From contig BJOX01000021.1 in NCBI GenBank assembly GCA_009731375.1, positions 11,419 through 75,418 of the forward strand: 64,000 nucleotides of DNA, given 5' to 3'. Source of the stretch: Paulinella micropora. Lineage: Eukaryota; Cercozoa; Imbricatea; Euglyphida. Below the pieces are notes generated by a model, which saw only the letters and a list, made by a program, of their open reading frames with translations, had not been told where the DNA came from and made no database searches. Position 1 is the first letter of the stretch. Every line of letters begins with the position of its first letter. A program made the translations under genes and the position numbers. Shown one piece after another: positions 1 to 11,900 of this stretch.

Positions 1-78
1 GAGAATTCCCTGGAAATTGCAAACACTGAACAAGATACAACTTTTTAATGACAAGACAACAGATAGACAGAGAAAAGG

Positions 79-1164
79 CTACAACCTAGCAACTTCGAGT
101 GCGTGTCCATCTTTGATACCTACGCTGATTAGGTTCGATCGCGTGAGGGGCATCTCCCTGTAGGAGCCGGCGTTCATGATCTTCCTGCCCCGTAGCGCGA
201 CGCAGTGCCCATCCGACGCGACGAGTAGATCCCCCTTGACTCTGCCCTTGAGGATGTCGTTGAATCCCACTCCCTTGAGCAGTCGTGGCCGCCACACCTT
301 GCCGTTGGCGTCGGTGTGCCATTCGGCAGAGGCGCTCTCCTTGCAGAATGCAGTGACACTAGCTGTGTGCGCTGACTTGGCCAGGCGCCTACGGTAGGAT
401 GCCTTCTTGGTAGCGGCGCGCGGAATCAAGTTGAGATAGCTCTGGGTCACGCAGTCGCGCAGCCCATTGCAGCGTTCCAGTAGCACCTCGCCAGTTCCCT
501 GCTTGACATCGGTCTCGCCGTCTTGCGGGTAGAATGCATCGGGGTAGGCGCCCGCACTCTCTTTCTCCTCGGCTGTAGGCTCGCGGCCCAGCTCGTACAC
601 CAGCGCGTCGTACTTGGCGACTCAGTCTGCCACGTCGTTTTGGGCAGCCTGGACGTGGCGCAGGCGCATCGCACCGGCCTTGCCCTTGTGCTCGCTGAGA
701 AATTCAGCCAGCTTCCTCACGATCTGCACGGTCGGTGCCTTCTCCACGTCCTTGCGATCCGAGTAGAGGCCAAGGACGATCTCGTCAGGAGCGTGGTGCT
801 CGTGCCATGGATCAATCATCAGCCAGAGGTACGAGCGGTTAGCGAGCGACCCCACACTGGCATCCACGAGAGGCTCGTCGTCTGACGAGTCGTCTGGCGG
901 ATCTGGATCTACCTGATGCTTGCGTTCGACTTGCACGCCCCATCCCTCACGCGGGGAGGCAGGAGGAGTGTCGTTTGGCAGTGTGTCCGCGCTATTGGAT
1001 CTATGCGCAGGGACAGGCGACAACATACCAGTGCCTTGCTGTTCGCTGTCAGGAGGATGATTTCCTGAGGCGGATGGAACACGAAGAGCTATAATCGTCC
1101 GTGCTGCATCCGAATCAGACATCATCGCCAAGAACAGAAACCGCAAGGGTTTGGCGTTTCGCAA
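79..1164 (-). pseudogene. Unrecognised protein ORF split by one in-frame TGA
   Basis: One reading frame runs from a Met near 1164 to a stop at 79-81. It is broken only by a TGA at 622-624; the two halves (180 and 173 residues) are in the same frame. The N-terminal half is rich in Ser, Pro and Asp with an acidic stretch (PDPPDDSSDDEP), then looks globular. The C-terminal half looks globular and basic (motif KVWRPRLLKGVGFNDILKGR). I recognise no domain. The ORF reads away from an element-E-type terminal repeat about 90 bases upstream of its start, so it may be the first gene of another such element that continues off the left edge. TGA could be a mutated CGA or TGG, or a sequencing error. Confidence 0.5.
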
Positions 1165-1249
1165 ATCGTCGGTTTTTTACAAAAAAGAATGTGTGGTCGA
1201 TATTAATCTAAAAAATAAGGGGACCCGCACTTGTGGGTGGGGGTCCGGT

Positions 1250-1425
1250 GCCACCGCCCACCAGAAAAACTTTTATTGCATATTCAGATAGCGTGTGTCC
1301 TGAACGGTCGAATGCCACTTTCCCCGACTTGAAATGACCAGCTAAATTTGCAGGGGAAAGCAGCAAAGTTTGGCTTTTTAGAAATTCTAGAATCCTGCCA
1401 CCGGAAAAATCATGTGTTTCCTGCC
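1250..1425. repeat. Third copy of the element-E terminal repeat (outer part)
   Basis: The stretch from the CCACC near 1257 to the ATCCTGCCACCGGAAAAATC block near 1412-1431 matches 16480-16622 on the same strand and 12490-12600 on the opposite strand. Shared blocks are AAAA.TTTTATTGCA, GTCGAATG, TTTGCAGGGGAA and ATCCTGCCACC. It shows that the element-E end is a dispersed repeat. Just outside (1440-1555) lie several TACGTAGC and GCTACGTC half-palindromes. Confidence 0.65.
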
Positions 1426-1689
1426 ACCTGGCGCCACCTGACGTAGCACTCCACGTAACAGCTACGTCTATCGATGTAACTGCTAGTGTTAACCGGTACG
1501 TAGCTGCTACGTCAGGATACGGACGTAACGGTCGCGGTTAACCGACACGTAGCCTGCCAAACTTGTGTTTGCCACATAGTTGTACTTGTGGATAGCAAAT
1601 GCCATTTTGCCCTGCGCGGGCCGGAACAAAAAGGCAATAGATTATCCCACCAGGGGCAAATTGGCATTTGTTTTATCAGGCCTATCGAT

Positions 1690-2420
1690 AATTTTTTTAA
1701 ATTTATGTATGTACATACACACATACATACATACAACATACATACATACAATACATACATACAACACACATATATACATAAATAATACATACATACATAC
1801 ATACATACCTACATACATACCTACATACATACATACATACATACATACAGACATAACATATATAACATACATAACATACATAACATGCATAACATACATA
1901 ACATACATAAGATACATAACATACATAACCACATAACATACATAACATACATAACATACATAACATTAAATACATACATACATACATACATATGTCATAC
2001 ATACGTACACGCATAGGTTATACTTCGGCTCACTGCAGTTTCTGTTAGTTATGTTTGATTACATTCATACATACATACATACATACATACATAACATACA
2101 TAACATACATAACATACATAACCACATAACATACATAATATACATAACATACATAATATACATAACATACACCATAACATCCATAATATACATAACATAC
2201 ATATCATACATAACATACATAATATACATAACATACATACATACATAAATACATACATACATACATACATACGTACACCCATAGGTTATACTTCGGCTGC
2301 AGTTTCTTTTAGTTATGTTTGATTACATACATAAATACGTACAGATATACATACAGACATACATACAGACATACATACATACATACATACATACATACAT
2401 ACATACATACATAGGTAGGG
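1690..2420. repeat. (TACA)n/(CATA)n microsatellite block with a duplicated 70-bp insert
   Basis: Almost pure TACA/CATA and ACATA repeats. Two non-repetitive inserts of about 70 bases, at about 2005-2075 and 2271-2340, are near-identical (both contain GGTTATACTTCGGCT and TTAGTTATGTTTGATTACAT), so the block grew partly by duplicating a larger unit. ORFs here are repeat translations. Confidence 0.85.
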
Positions 2421-2614
2421 AGAGTGAGAAGAGAATTAAGAAGCGAGAAGGATAGAGAAAGAGGAAAGAAGAGAAACTAAGAGAAAGAGAGACACACACA
2501 TAAACAAACACACACACAAATACGTATTCACCACTTTCACCTGCCGAGAAGGATGGAGAAAGAGGAGAAAGAGAAACTAAGAGAGAGAAAGAGATAGAGA
2601 GAGAGAGAGGGTGG

Positions 2615-2671
<57 letters not shown>

Positions 2672-2700
2672 GCAGACACACAGACACATAAACAAACAGT
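2420..2700. repeat. GA-rich / CA-rich microsatellite
   Basis: GAGA, GAAA and ACAC tracts with a repeated GAGAAGGATRGAGAAAGAGGARA unit at about 2443 and 2550. No gene is visible from 2420 to 3095. Confidence 0.8.
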
Positions 2701-3095
2701 AAGTAACTAAGTATATATGTATGTATGTCCCTCCCCCCCACCCCCACCCTCTTCCTCAAAATACCCAAACAACACAAACATGCATACACATATACATATG
2801 TGCCACACACTCATGCGAACATACATCTAGCACACATGCATCACTTTAATGCGGGACAACAAGATAATATAGTTAAGTATACAATCAAGAGGTTTGGGGC
2901 CTGCAGAAGAGGCTATTTTGGCTGAATTCTTGATGGTCTATAAAGTTCAGTAAGATAACATTTTGAAAAATGCATGTGCCAACACACACATATTGTTAAT
3001 GCCTCTTGCTTTTAGTCGAACGTCACACAGAAATTATTTTTTCACACATGCTACTGGCCGCGCTAGCATGTTAATGCATGCTCATTAACATTTAG

Positions 3096-3302
3096 GTTAA
3101 CCAGACTCTGCGTGAGATAAATCTGGGATTGAACAACACTGGAGATGCGGGAGCGCAAGCTATTGGAGAAGCTCTAAAGGTACCTCAAGCGCGGCCGCGA
3201 TCGCTTTTGTACCTTCTGGACCAATGTCGTTGTTCAAGAGGCTCAATGCCTTAAACGACTTATTCACCTAAGAATGACGCAATCATAAAGTTTTCATTGC
3301 AG

Positions 3303-3356
<54 letters not shown>

Positions 3357-3641
3357 AGATTTATCTCACCTTGTTATTAATAACCTACATGGTCATGAGC
3401 ATGCATCAGAAATGCTAACCGCGAACGGTAGCATTTCATAGCATATTTGTTTCGCTTGTACAGGTCAACAAAACCTTGACAAGCCTGAGCCTCACATGCA
3501 GCGGAATAGGCGACACAGGGACAAAAGCAATTGGAGAAGCCTTGCGGGTACCTTAACTGCTGCAGCTATGTGCGCCGCTCCTTCATCGCCTATCTTGTTA
3601 TTCCATAAGTTCAGATTCGTCAAACCTACATATAGAGATGT

Positions 3642-3704
<63 letters not shown>

Positions 3705-3944
3705 NNNNNNNNNNTGCTTATTGCGAATGTAGGTCAACAAGACTCTGCGCGAGATCAATCTGAGATGGAACAACATCGGAGATGCGGGAGCGCAAGCTAT
3801 TGGAGAAGCACTAAAGGTACCTCAAGCGCGGCCGCGATCGCTTTTGCGCCTTCTGGATCAATGCTGTTGTTCCAGAGTTTCAATTCCTTTAAAGACTTGT
3901 TCACCTAGGAATTATACAATCATAAAGTTTTCATGAGAGAGAGA

Positions 3945-3992
<48 letters not shown>

Positions 3993-6900
3993 CTTTCACT
4001 CCCTGTATCTCTCTTACATACACCCACAAATGCTATCGCGCGCGCAGCATCGAAGAATAATGTGTGCACAGGAGAACAAGGAGTGCAAGCTGGAGAAGCT
4101 AGACATTTCACGGAACCAGATTGGTGCAGAAGGAGCACAGCACATTGCGAAAGCGTTGGAGGTACCTTCAGCATATCAGCAAGAGCCTGCCCGGGGGGGG
4201 GGGGGGGNNNNNNNNNNGTGTGTTGATGAATAGGTCAACAAAACTTTTAAAACGCTAGACATAGCATGGAACTCGATTGGAGCGCAAGGCGCAGAGAATA
4301 TCGCGCAAGCTATGAAAGTCAGACCTCTAAAGCCTTGCCGATAGCAATTGCTCCATCATCACCGATCTCGTTGCGGTTGAGCGAGAGTTCGGTAAGGCTC
4401 GTATTGACCTGCATTTAAACGCCAACAGCATTACATTTAGTGCTACCTTGCCGCGGTAGCATGGATGAAATGTTGATGTTTGGGTACAGGTCAACAAGAG
4501 CATTACTACCCTCAACCTCAACTTGAATAATATTGGCCCTGATGGAGCTGCTGCCATCGGGAAGGCGTTGGAGGTCCGACCTTAATTGCTTCTGCGATCA
4601 GTGCAGCGCCTTTGTCGCCGAGATTGTTGTAGCCGATGTCAAGAGTTTGAACAGTTGTGTTCACCTAATTTGACCACACATGCACACAACTTTGTGTCTT
4701 TGCTACCGCGGCGCGATAGCAAAAGGCGCAAATATTTTGTCATATGTTGGTGCAGGTAAATGAAGCGTTGCAAGTGTTGAGCCTAATCGACAATAATATT
4801 GGCCCAGAGGGCGCCACGCGCCGGCAGCCTTGTCAAGGGTTTGATTGGATTGTACAGGGAAACAAAACCCTGATTAAGATCGATCTTGGATTGATCGGAA
4901 TCGATGGTGCAAAAGCGATAGGAGCAGCTTTGGAGGTACCTTCAAAACCCATCTGAACCGATGCTATTGCCAGCTAATCAAGCTCCAGCAGAGTTGCACT
5001 CGCCTAGATGCAGAAAAATTTGCTGTAGAAGTGCTACCGGGGCGCTGTCGGTGTCACTCATCTATTTCTTTGGGTTGTGTTGATAAATAGGTCAACGAAA
5101 TTCTTCAAACGCTGAGCATAGCATCGACCCCACTTGAAGCACAAGGCGCGATGTGTATCGCGGAAGCACTCAAGGTCAGAACTCCAAAGCGTTGCCTTTA
5201 GCAATAGCTCGAGCATCGCCGATCTGGTTGTCGTCCAGACAGAGTTCAGTGAGGCTCTTATTGACCTGCACTCAAGCTCTAACAGTATTTTTACTTAGTG
5301 CTAGTGCGCCAGCGTGCACAGCAGTTCTGAAGATTATTCAGGGCAGTCATATTCGGGAACTGATATGTCTTGAATGGATCGATAGATGAACTGATGTGTG
5401 CGCAGTATCGAAGAAGTAAAATAGACAGAATTTCATCTCTACGTTCACACCTTGGAAGTTGCGCGTGCTTGATTGCCCCTGCCTTTGATTGTGCGCTTGA
5501 AGTTGGAGGGTGAGCACATTCGATTGATGGAGTTTTCCAATAAAATTCGCACAGCTGCTTGCGATTTTCTTCCAAAGTCTTGAACGTTCAATCGTAAACT
5601 ACAGTCTGGCTATTTCTTGTATCCTCCTTCTGCTTGCCCAGATAAATCCAACACTGAAAGATTTGAATGGCATGGAGCTCAAGGAATATATTAAAGACTT
5701 GCCCAAAGAGCTGGAGGACAAGGGCAATCGAGAAATTCTCAAGCACCTACTCAGCATCGAGGAGGCGAAGGTAAACAAGACGTCACAAGAAAAAAGATAA
5801 CAACAGAGACTTTCAATCGTGCTTGGTGTCAAAAACATACATGCATACATGCATAAATGCATATATGCATACAGTCTGCACACGTATAAAATTATTCGCA
5901 TATATAACTTGGAGTAAAGAGGGTAGCAAAGATGCAGAAAGGGAGCATAGGCATAGTTCACCTGTACTTCCCTTTGTGCACGGTGTGTGTCAGCCTCCCA
6001 AGTTTTGTCGGGCACACCACGCCCTTCGCTCCTTCGCAACTTCCGCCGACTCGGCTCGGTATTGCGACAGCTGTTTTGTTCCGTCACTGCGAAAGCGTGT
6101 ACGCATGTATGGCTGTCGGGAGTGCACCTTCGGCCTGTGCGAAGCCTGCTACGCACGTCCAGCGGTATGGAAAACATTTGCTCTCTTTCGCTCCATCTAT
6201 CTATCTATATATCTGTCTATTTATATATCTGTCTATCTACCGTGTCTATCCCTGTCGGGCGTCCCTCCCTTCGATGCAAGAAAATTAGTCGAGGGGCGGG
6301 ACGTTGGAGATGAAGACCAAACTTCCTAGAGCAAACTGCACCCCATGCTAGTTGGCTACTCGCAAGGCTGCAGCATGGGTAGCTGTGGCATTGAGTGTTT
6401 TTTCCTTTGAGCTCGCCCATAAAAGATACCCTGCACTTCGTGCTTGGTGAGTGGATCCCTCCGCTGGCCATTGTTTTTGAGGGAGCCAGAAAGGCGACGG
6501 CAGGCCTAAGCAGAGAATACCTCCTGCTGGGACACTTATGGCCATTTGGCTATGCGACGTTCCTAGACATTATCTATCTATCGATCATCTATCTATCTAT
6601 CTATCTATCTCTCTATCTATCGATCTGTCTATCTGTCTATCTATCTATCTATCTATCTATCTACATACACACGTACATACAGACATACATTTACACAAAT
6701 ACAAACCTTACATACACAAAACACTTGCTTGGGGCTGAGATTTTAGATCAATCAATCGATTGTCGAATAACATTTTTTTTTCAAAATCTATCGTCCACAT
6801 TAAAATGCCGTTGTATACCCACTTCGGACAGGAAATTTTAGGAAATACATTTCAGAGCCCTCCCCCCCCCTAGCTATTGTAGTTGAGTACTTGGCAGTTG

Positions 6901-7886
6901 AAAATGGTCGTACATACCCGCTTTGTGTGTCCTCGCAGGAGGTTGGCTTGCCGCTGGCTCTGCGCTTACGGCAGCAGCTAGAGGAGGAGCCCAACCCGTT
7001 CCGTTGCGCCGAGTTCAAAAAGCAGATGGATCAGATCCGGCCACAAGTGGAACAGGAACATGCAAAAGTGGAATCAATAAAAAACCGCGCCGTCGATGAG
7101 CTCACTGAGATGGCTTCGATGCAAACGCTACGCGTCAAAGAGCTCAATGCCAAGCAAGAGAAGGCCAAGATGACTTTGTCACAGTGTAAGCAAGCCTTAC
7201 CGAAGGCGAAGAAAGCCTATGAAAAGGCAGTGCAAGCGCTTACGAAGGCGAAGAAAACCTTTGAAAAGGCAACGAAAGACGAATCAGAGGCTACGCACGC
7301 TGTGGCAGAGGGAAAGCAGGCTTTAACGCAGGCTGAGGAAGCACGAGAAATAGCTAAGGAAGCGGAAGCAGATGTTAAGCGAATGTTCGCTGCCTACAGT
7401 GAAGAGCTGCAACGGGAGAAAGCGCGTCTCGGGGCCGAAGTGGAGGAGCTGCTGGTGCCAAGAGAAAAGAGCTGGAAGGCGCAGTTCCATAGCTGGAGTG
7501 AGCAAGACGTGCAGCAGTGGTTGCAGGCGCTGGCAGGAGGCCAGTTTGCGCATTTGGCCCCGAAGTTTAAACTGAACGGCATTGACGGCCAACAGCTGGC
7601 TGGCCTGCAGGACGATGTTCAGCTTCGGAGGTGTGGTGTGAACAAGAACAAGGACCGCCTTGAGTTGTGGCCCCACGTCGAAGCCTTGGTCCAGCCTCCA
7701 CGTAAGAAAAGGCGGATAGCCAAGTGCACGATCTGCGAGGAGAAGCCAGCTTCAATCATTCTGGCACCTTGCGGGCACAAATCGCTTTGCCTTGAGTGCG
7801 TTATGCGTCTCCGCCAGAACCAGAAGCCCTGTCCTATATGCCAAACAGCTATCGATGGCATAGTGCAGAAGGTTTATGAACCATAG
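3096..7886 (+). CDS. LRR / zinc finger / coiled-coil / SAM / RING protein (probable E3 ubiquitin ligase), N-terminus not found
   Basis: LRR exons of exactly 84 nt (28 residues, ribonuclease-inhibitor type, VNKTL..L.L..N.IG..GA.AI..AL) lie at 3096-3179, 3464-3547, 3733-3816, 4234-4317, 4490-4573 and 5091-5174, all phase 0 with ag/gt borders. A 90-nt variant at 4072-4161 starts ENKECKLEKLDISRNQIG; 4756 onward and 4858-4935 are shortened or fused repeats. Exon 5640-5769 encodes NGMELKEYIKDLPKEL, like the linker after LRRs in related proteins. Exon 5994-6164 has a Cys-rich finger (CDSC...CREC...CEAC). Exon 6939-7886 holds a charged coiled coil, a SAM domain (WSEQDVQQWL, about 7493-7690) and a C-terminal C3HC4 RING (CTIC...CGHKSLCLEC...CPIC, about 7729-7845). 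RING plus LRR suggests ligand-guided ubiquitination. Upstream exons, if any, are masked by repeats. Confidence 0.82.
3184..5265 (-). other. Array of antisense LRR exons interleaved in the introns of the sense LRR gene
   Basis: On the minus strand, 84-nt phase-0 LRR exons with ag acceptors and gt donors lie at 3267-3184, 3904-3821, 4408-4325 and 4664-4581; all four are open and match the VN.SL..L.L..N.IG..GA.AI..ALE pattern. 3630-3552 keeps most of an LRR but has lost about 7 nt at its 5' end; 4185-4166 is the visible end of one cut by an N gap; about 5010-4940 is frameshifted; 5265-5182 is open but its donor is TT instead of GT. Each ends 4 or 7 bases from the end of a sense exon. No other minus-strand exons that would complete a gene are visible on either side, so whether these are expressed is unknown. 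Confidence 0.8.
3303..3354. repeat. (CT)n in LRR-gene intron
   Basis: About 26 CT units in the intron between the first two sense LRR exons. A matching GA run at 3932-3990 and a poly-T tract next to a gap (3643-3704) occupy other introns of the gene. Confidence 0.9.
6186..6664. repeat. (TATC)n runs in the long intron before the last exon
   Basis: TATC/TGTC runs at 6190-6245 and 6567-6664 in the 774-base intron 6165-6938. The ORFs translating as SIYLSIYL are repeat artefacts. Confidence 0.85.
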
Positions 7887-9016
7887 ACGGGGACTGGAGT
7901 CAAGTCACTATTGATAAATTAATATTACTGCATATACTGTAAATAGGCTTAGGAGTTATGGGCAAATGCAAAAACCTTTTACATGATTACTAGAGCTAAC
8001 TCTCAGAAAAATCTTATGGTTGCAAGCCATTGACAGGGCATAGTACTGGCCTAGGAAGTTAAAAGCTTAGGAAGATAGTCAGGTGATGGGATTAATACAA
8101 CCGGTAAATACGTTAGTTAATAATTATAGTTCATAGTGTGGAAAAAAGTGTAATTACTGGTGTGAGTGGCAGTGGTGGCGCAAATGCCAATATGTCACCT
8201 ATGGACACCTGAAATTTTAGAGTTAGAGACCTGTACGAGCTGTTTCGTTCGTTTGGCGGGCTGTTGTCTGTGTTGTGTGATTTACCTATTAAAGGACGTT
8301 TGAAGCTGGTTATTTAGTCGACCGGAGACGCCTGGGAGACGTTAACTTGAACCGGCTTCTAATATCATCAATACTGTTCAACTTCTTCAGGGTTGTGAGC
8401 CTTGTACGAGTGGAAGCACAACAACATCAACGTGATCCAAAGGAAAGGCTTCTACGGTCTGTGTCACACCCAAAAGTGACACAGCGGCGGAAGGGAAGTC
8501 CTTCCCGGCAGCTGTGCTTCAGAACCACTGCGTAAATTGTTGTGGTTGAACAGGGCCCGGGATAGAGCTCTGCAGAGGTCAAGCTACCGACAGGAAGCAA
8601 GAGTGAGCCTTCTGGCCAGAAGGACATCTACAGGAAAGGTTAACTGAGTGGTTTGGACCACAAAACCCCGTCATCAGGCAAGCTCAGAAACTAGTCTAGG
8701 GGTGCTTGAGGCTCGCCGCAGGAGTGTTGGTGGGTGCAGTGTAGCTACCTGCTCAAGAAACTTGACCAACTGAAAATGCTAACAGAGGATTGCTGCAAGT
8801 AGGCAACCTGCAATATACTTTTAGGGGGGAATTTGCACTGAGAGGGGATGTCAGCCAGTCAGAAACAAACAACAGACAGAGGACAATCATCTTTCTGAAG
8901 TATAGAGGTGACTTTCAATATTTGAAAAACAGAGAAATGGAAAGGAGTCGACAAACACTGTATCTTGCTATAGCGGTAGGGAAGACTGGAAAGCATCGGA
9001 CTTTCAACGAAGCCTA
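7887..9016. other. Intergenic region, no gene recognised
   Basis: Unique-looking, mixed-composition DNA between the RING stop codon and the gag remnant. It should contain the 5' end of the retroelement, but I could not define an LTR border or primer-binding site. Confidence 0.5.
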
Positions 9017-11280
9017 ATGATAGAGGCAGTTAGGAAGGAGCTTAAGGGAGGATTTGAGGACCTCAAAGGGCATAAGTTGGAAGTGCATCGTGCTAACCTA
9101 CGTAGGTTGCACATGGCAGGCAAGACAGTGCCGGATTATATGAGGCTGTGGGAGAAACATGCCAAAAAGAAAGCAATGTTAGCAGCAGCAAGCAGCAGCA
9201 ATGCAGCTGGATCACTAATCAGTGCATTAGGGCTGCAGGAAACTGGAGGCATGGAAGTGGAGGAGGATATTATGCCAGGATTAGAGGATGGGGATGAGGA
9301 GAAAGATGAAAGCTCAGCAGAAGAAGACTCTGAGGAGGCAGAGGAGCAAGAAGCGAGCACACTATGCTACTAGACGTGAGTCTGCCTCAAGGAAATACGA
9401 GGAGGAACAAAGGAAAGACTGGCAACATCTCGCTCTCGATCATCGTCCCTTCCCAGTATGGCTGGCAGTGCAGATGGAAGTGGAAGCAGAGGAGCAAAAG
9501 GACTTTCTACAGCTTCTCTCGCTACGACAACTGCAACAGCAAAGAAGAAGAGTGCCAAGGCGCTCAAAAAAAAGCGTAAAGACAGGTAAGCTATGATGCC
9601 AGCTTAGCGGTGGCGGTGAGAGAGAAGAGAATGGAACTATTCACGTTCATCTACAACCACTTGCTAGGTGAGGCAAAGAGACTGGTAACGGACTTGGTGA
9701 GGGATGGAACGCCGGAATTTGGACAGCAACCCGATGCCATGTGAAAGAGGCTGAAGGACCGGTATGGGAAGGGTAATCCTAGTGACCTGCTTGAAAAGCA
9801 GAGAAAGATGGCTAGATGGGAGTTTAACTCTTCTACCCAGTATGAAGGTCAGATTACCGAATTTGAGAGAGTGAGGGAACAGTTGTCCAAGAAGGGGCAT
9901 CATCCCTCAGACCTGAGCTTTGAGCAAATCATTCGTGATGCCATCATGGGTCCTGAAATGCGGGACAAGGAAATCCAGAATGACTGGAAGCAGTGGTTGC
10001 TGGCGGCCGACCTTGAGAAGGACAAACAGGCATGGGACGTGCATCAATGGTGGCAAGAGTTGAAGAAGGCAAAGGACATTGACCTGCAGAAGGAGAGAGA
10101 GAGAAAGGCCAATAAGAAGGCGAAGGCCAATGCAGCTAAGATCGAAAAGAAGAAACCCTTTTCTACCCCATGTATGTACTTCAAGAAAGGGAAGTGCAAG
10201 AAAGGAGGAGAGTGCCAATACCTTCATCTCAACGATAAGCTGAAGGGGATCTGCTTTCTCTTCAGCAAGGAAGGGGATTGCAAGTTCGGAAGCAAGTGCA
10301 ACTTCTCCCATGCAGAAAAGGGGGAAAAGGATGGAGGGGGTACTAGGGGTAGTGACGATCAGGGCGGCACTAAACGCACCCAGAAAGGTAAGAAGGATAA
10401 GGGCAAGAAGGAGAAAATATGCTTCAACTGCAAGGGCAAGGGGCATTATGCCTCTAACTGCAAGAAGCCTTGCTTACGGTGTGGCGGGGATCACCCCCTC
10501 CCTAAATGCACCCATGGCCCTGATGGAGGGAAAGAGCAGCCCGGAGCCAAAGCGGACATGGTCAAGAAGAAATCCCAAGAGCGGACAGCAGTGACAGCTC
10601 CGGCGAGGAGGCAGATGGGGAACGCAACCGTGCCTTCAGTTTACTTCAGCGACGAAAGGCAGCTGGGGCCTACATGGTCAAAAGCGGTGGGAGCACGACA
10701 GCGAGTAGGGGAGGTAGGGCCCACACCCTCGATGGGTGTGAGTGCGGCTCCTCAGTCTGAAAGCAGTGAGCTCGCCAGCCTTCCCAGTCCACAGAGCGAA
10801 GCAAGGGGAATGTTCCCGGAGGTGAGCAACTTCGAGGGGTTTCATAACTTCGTAAACGCCTTGACTGCTCCTAAGGAAAACGATACTACGCCTACGTTGG
10901 AGGTGGAGGCACGAGAGGCGGGGGGAGAGCTGAAGGCGATCCAGGAAGTGGTCTGAACGGAACTGCCGCGCTTCATGTGGGCGGCTCTGCAGAGTTACTA
11001 CTCTCGATTGGCTGAGGCTGCGGAGGTTCTTCTCCACGCTGGCTATGATTACATACCAGTGCGGGCGAGCGATGGTATGACTGACGGGGGGATGAAGGCG
11101 ATCCCAGGGCCCCTGCCGGGTCCGACTCCAAGCGAGCTCGAGGAGAAGAAGAAGAGAGACAGAAGGAGTTGGTTGGAGTGCAAAGAACCGTGGGAGGATG
11201 ATGAACTCTACGAATGGGATAGTGATGGCCCCTACGACTCCGATCAAGAACGGGACCACTACCGCGACAAAAAGCGACTT
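9017..11280 (+). pseudogene. gag: Retrotransposon gag remnant with two CCCH fingers and CCHC knuckles
   Basis: The longest open part is 9808-10956, and its frame extends up to about 9580 and down to about 11280. Upstream, LFTFIYNHLLGEAKRLV and KRLKDRYGKG look like a retrotransposon gag helical domain. Then come a Lys-rich linker, two CCCH fingers (CMYFKKGKCKKGGECQYLH at about 10171 and CFLFSKEGDCKFGSKCNFSH at about 10252), a CCHC knuckle (CFNCKGKGHYASNC, about 10423) and a short second knuckle (CLRCGGDHPLPKC). In-frame TGA codons at 9742-9744 and 10954-10956, and frame changes at about 9370-9590 (one at an A8 run), show decay or sequencing error. CCCH fingers beside the usual knuckle are uncommon. 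ORF 9017-9373 (acidic, A-rich) probably belongs to the same gag. No protease or polymerase follows; satellite DNA begins at 11285. Confidence 0.72.
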
Positions 11281-11284
11281 ATTT

Positions 11285-11840
11285 TTTCAGGTGTTGAAAA
11301 TTTTTGCCGGGATTCGACGAAAATTTCAGGGTATGACAAAATTTTCCGGGACCCGACAAATTTTTGTCGGGTCCCGGAAAATTTTGTCATACCCGATAAA
11401 ATTTTGTCGGGCCCGACAAATTTTTTTGCCAGGAACTGACAAAACTTAGTCGGGACCAGACAAAAAAAAAATGTCAGGTCCTGGAAAAAGTTTTGCGTGC
11501 ATTCTGTCGGGACCCTGCATTTTTTCCATGATCTGACTTTTTTTTTTTTTTTTTTTTTGTTTCCTCAAAAAAAAANNNNNNNNNNNNNNNNNNNNNNNNN
11601 NNNNNNNNNNNNNNNNNNNNNNNNNNNNNNNNNNNNNNNNNNNNNNNNNNNNNNNNNNNNNNNNNNNNNNNNNNNNNNNNNNNNNNNNNNNNNNNNNNNN
11701 NNNNNNNNNNNNNNNNNNNNNNNNNNNNNNNNNNNNNNNNNNNNNNNNNNNNNNNNNNNNNNNNNNNNNNNNNNNNNNNNNNNNNNNNNNNNNNNNNNNN
11801 NNNNNNNNNNNNNNNNNNNNNNNNNNNNNNNNNNNNNCGA

Positions 11841-11900
<60 letters not shown>

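Noticed and set aside
5291-5575. Minus-strand ORF upstream of the antisense LRR exons as the start of an antisense receptor gene
   Set aside because: No recognisable domain and no convincing splice link to 5265.
622-10956. Reassigned genetic code with TGA as tryptophan
   Set aside because: Genes at 18402, 25019, 40387 and 51930 appear to end in TGA, and TAG codons also interrupt ORFs here.
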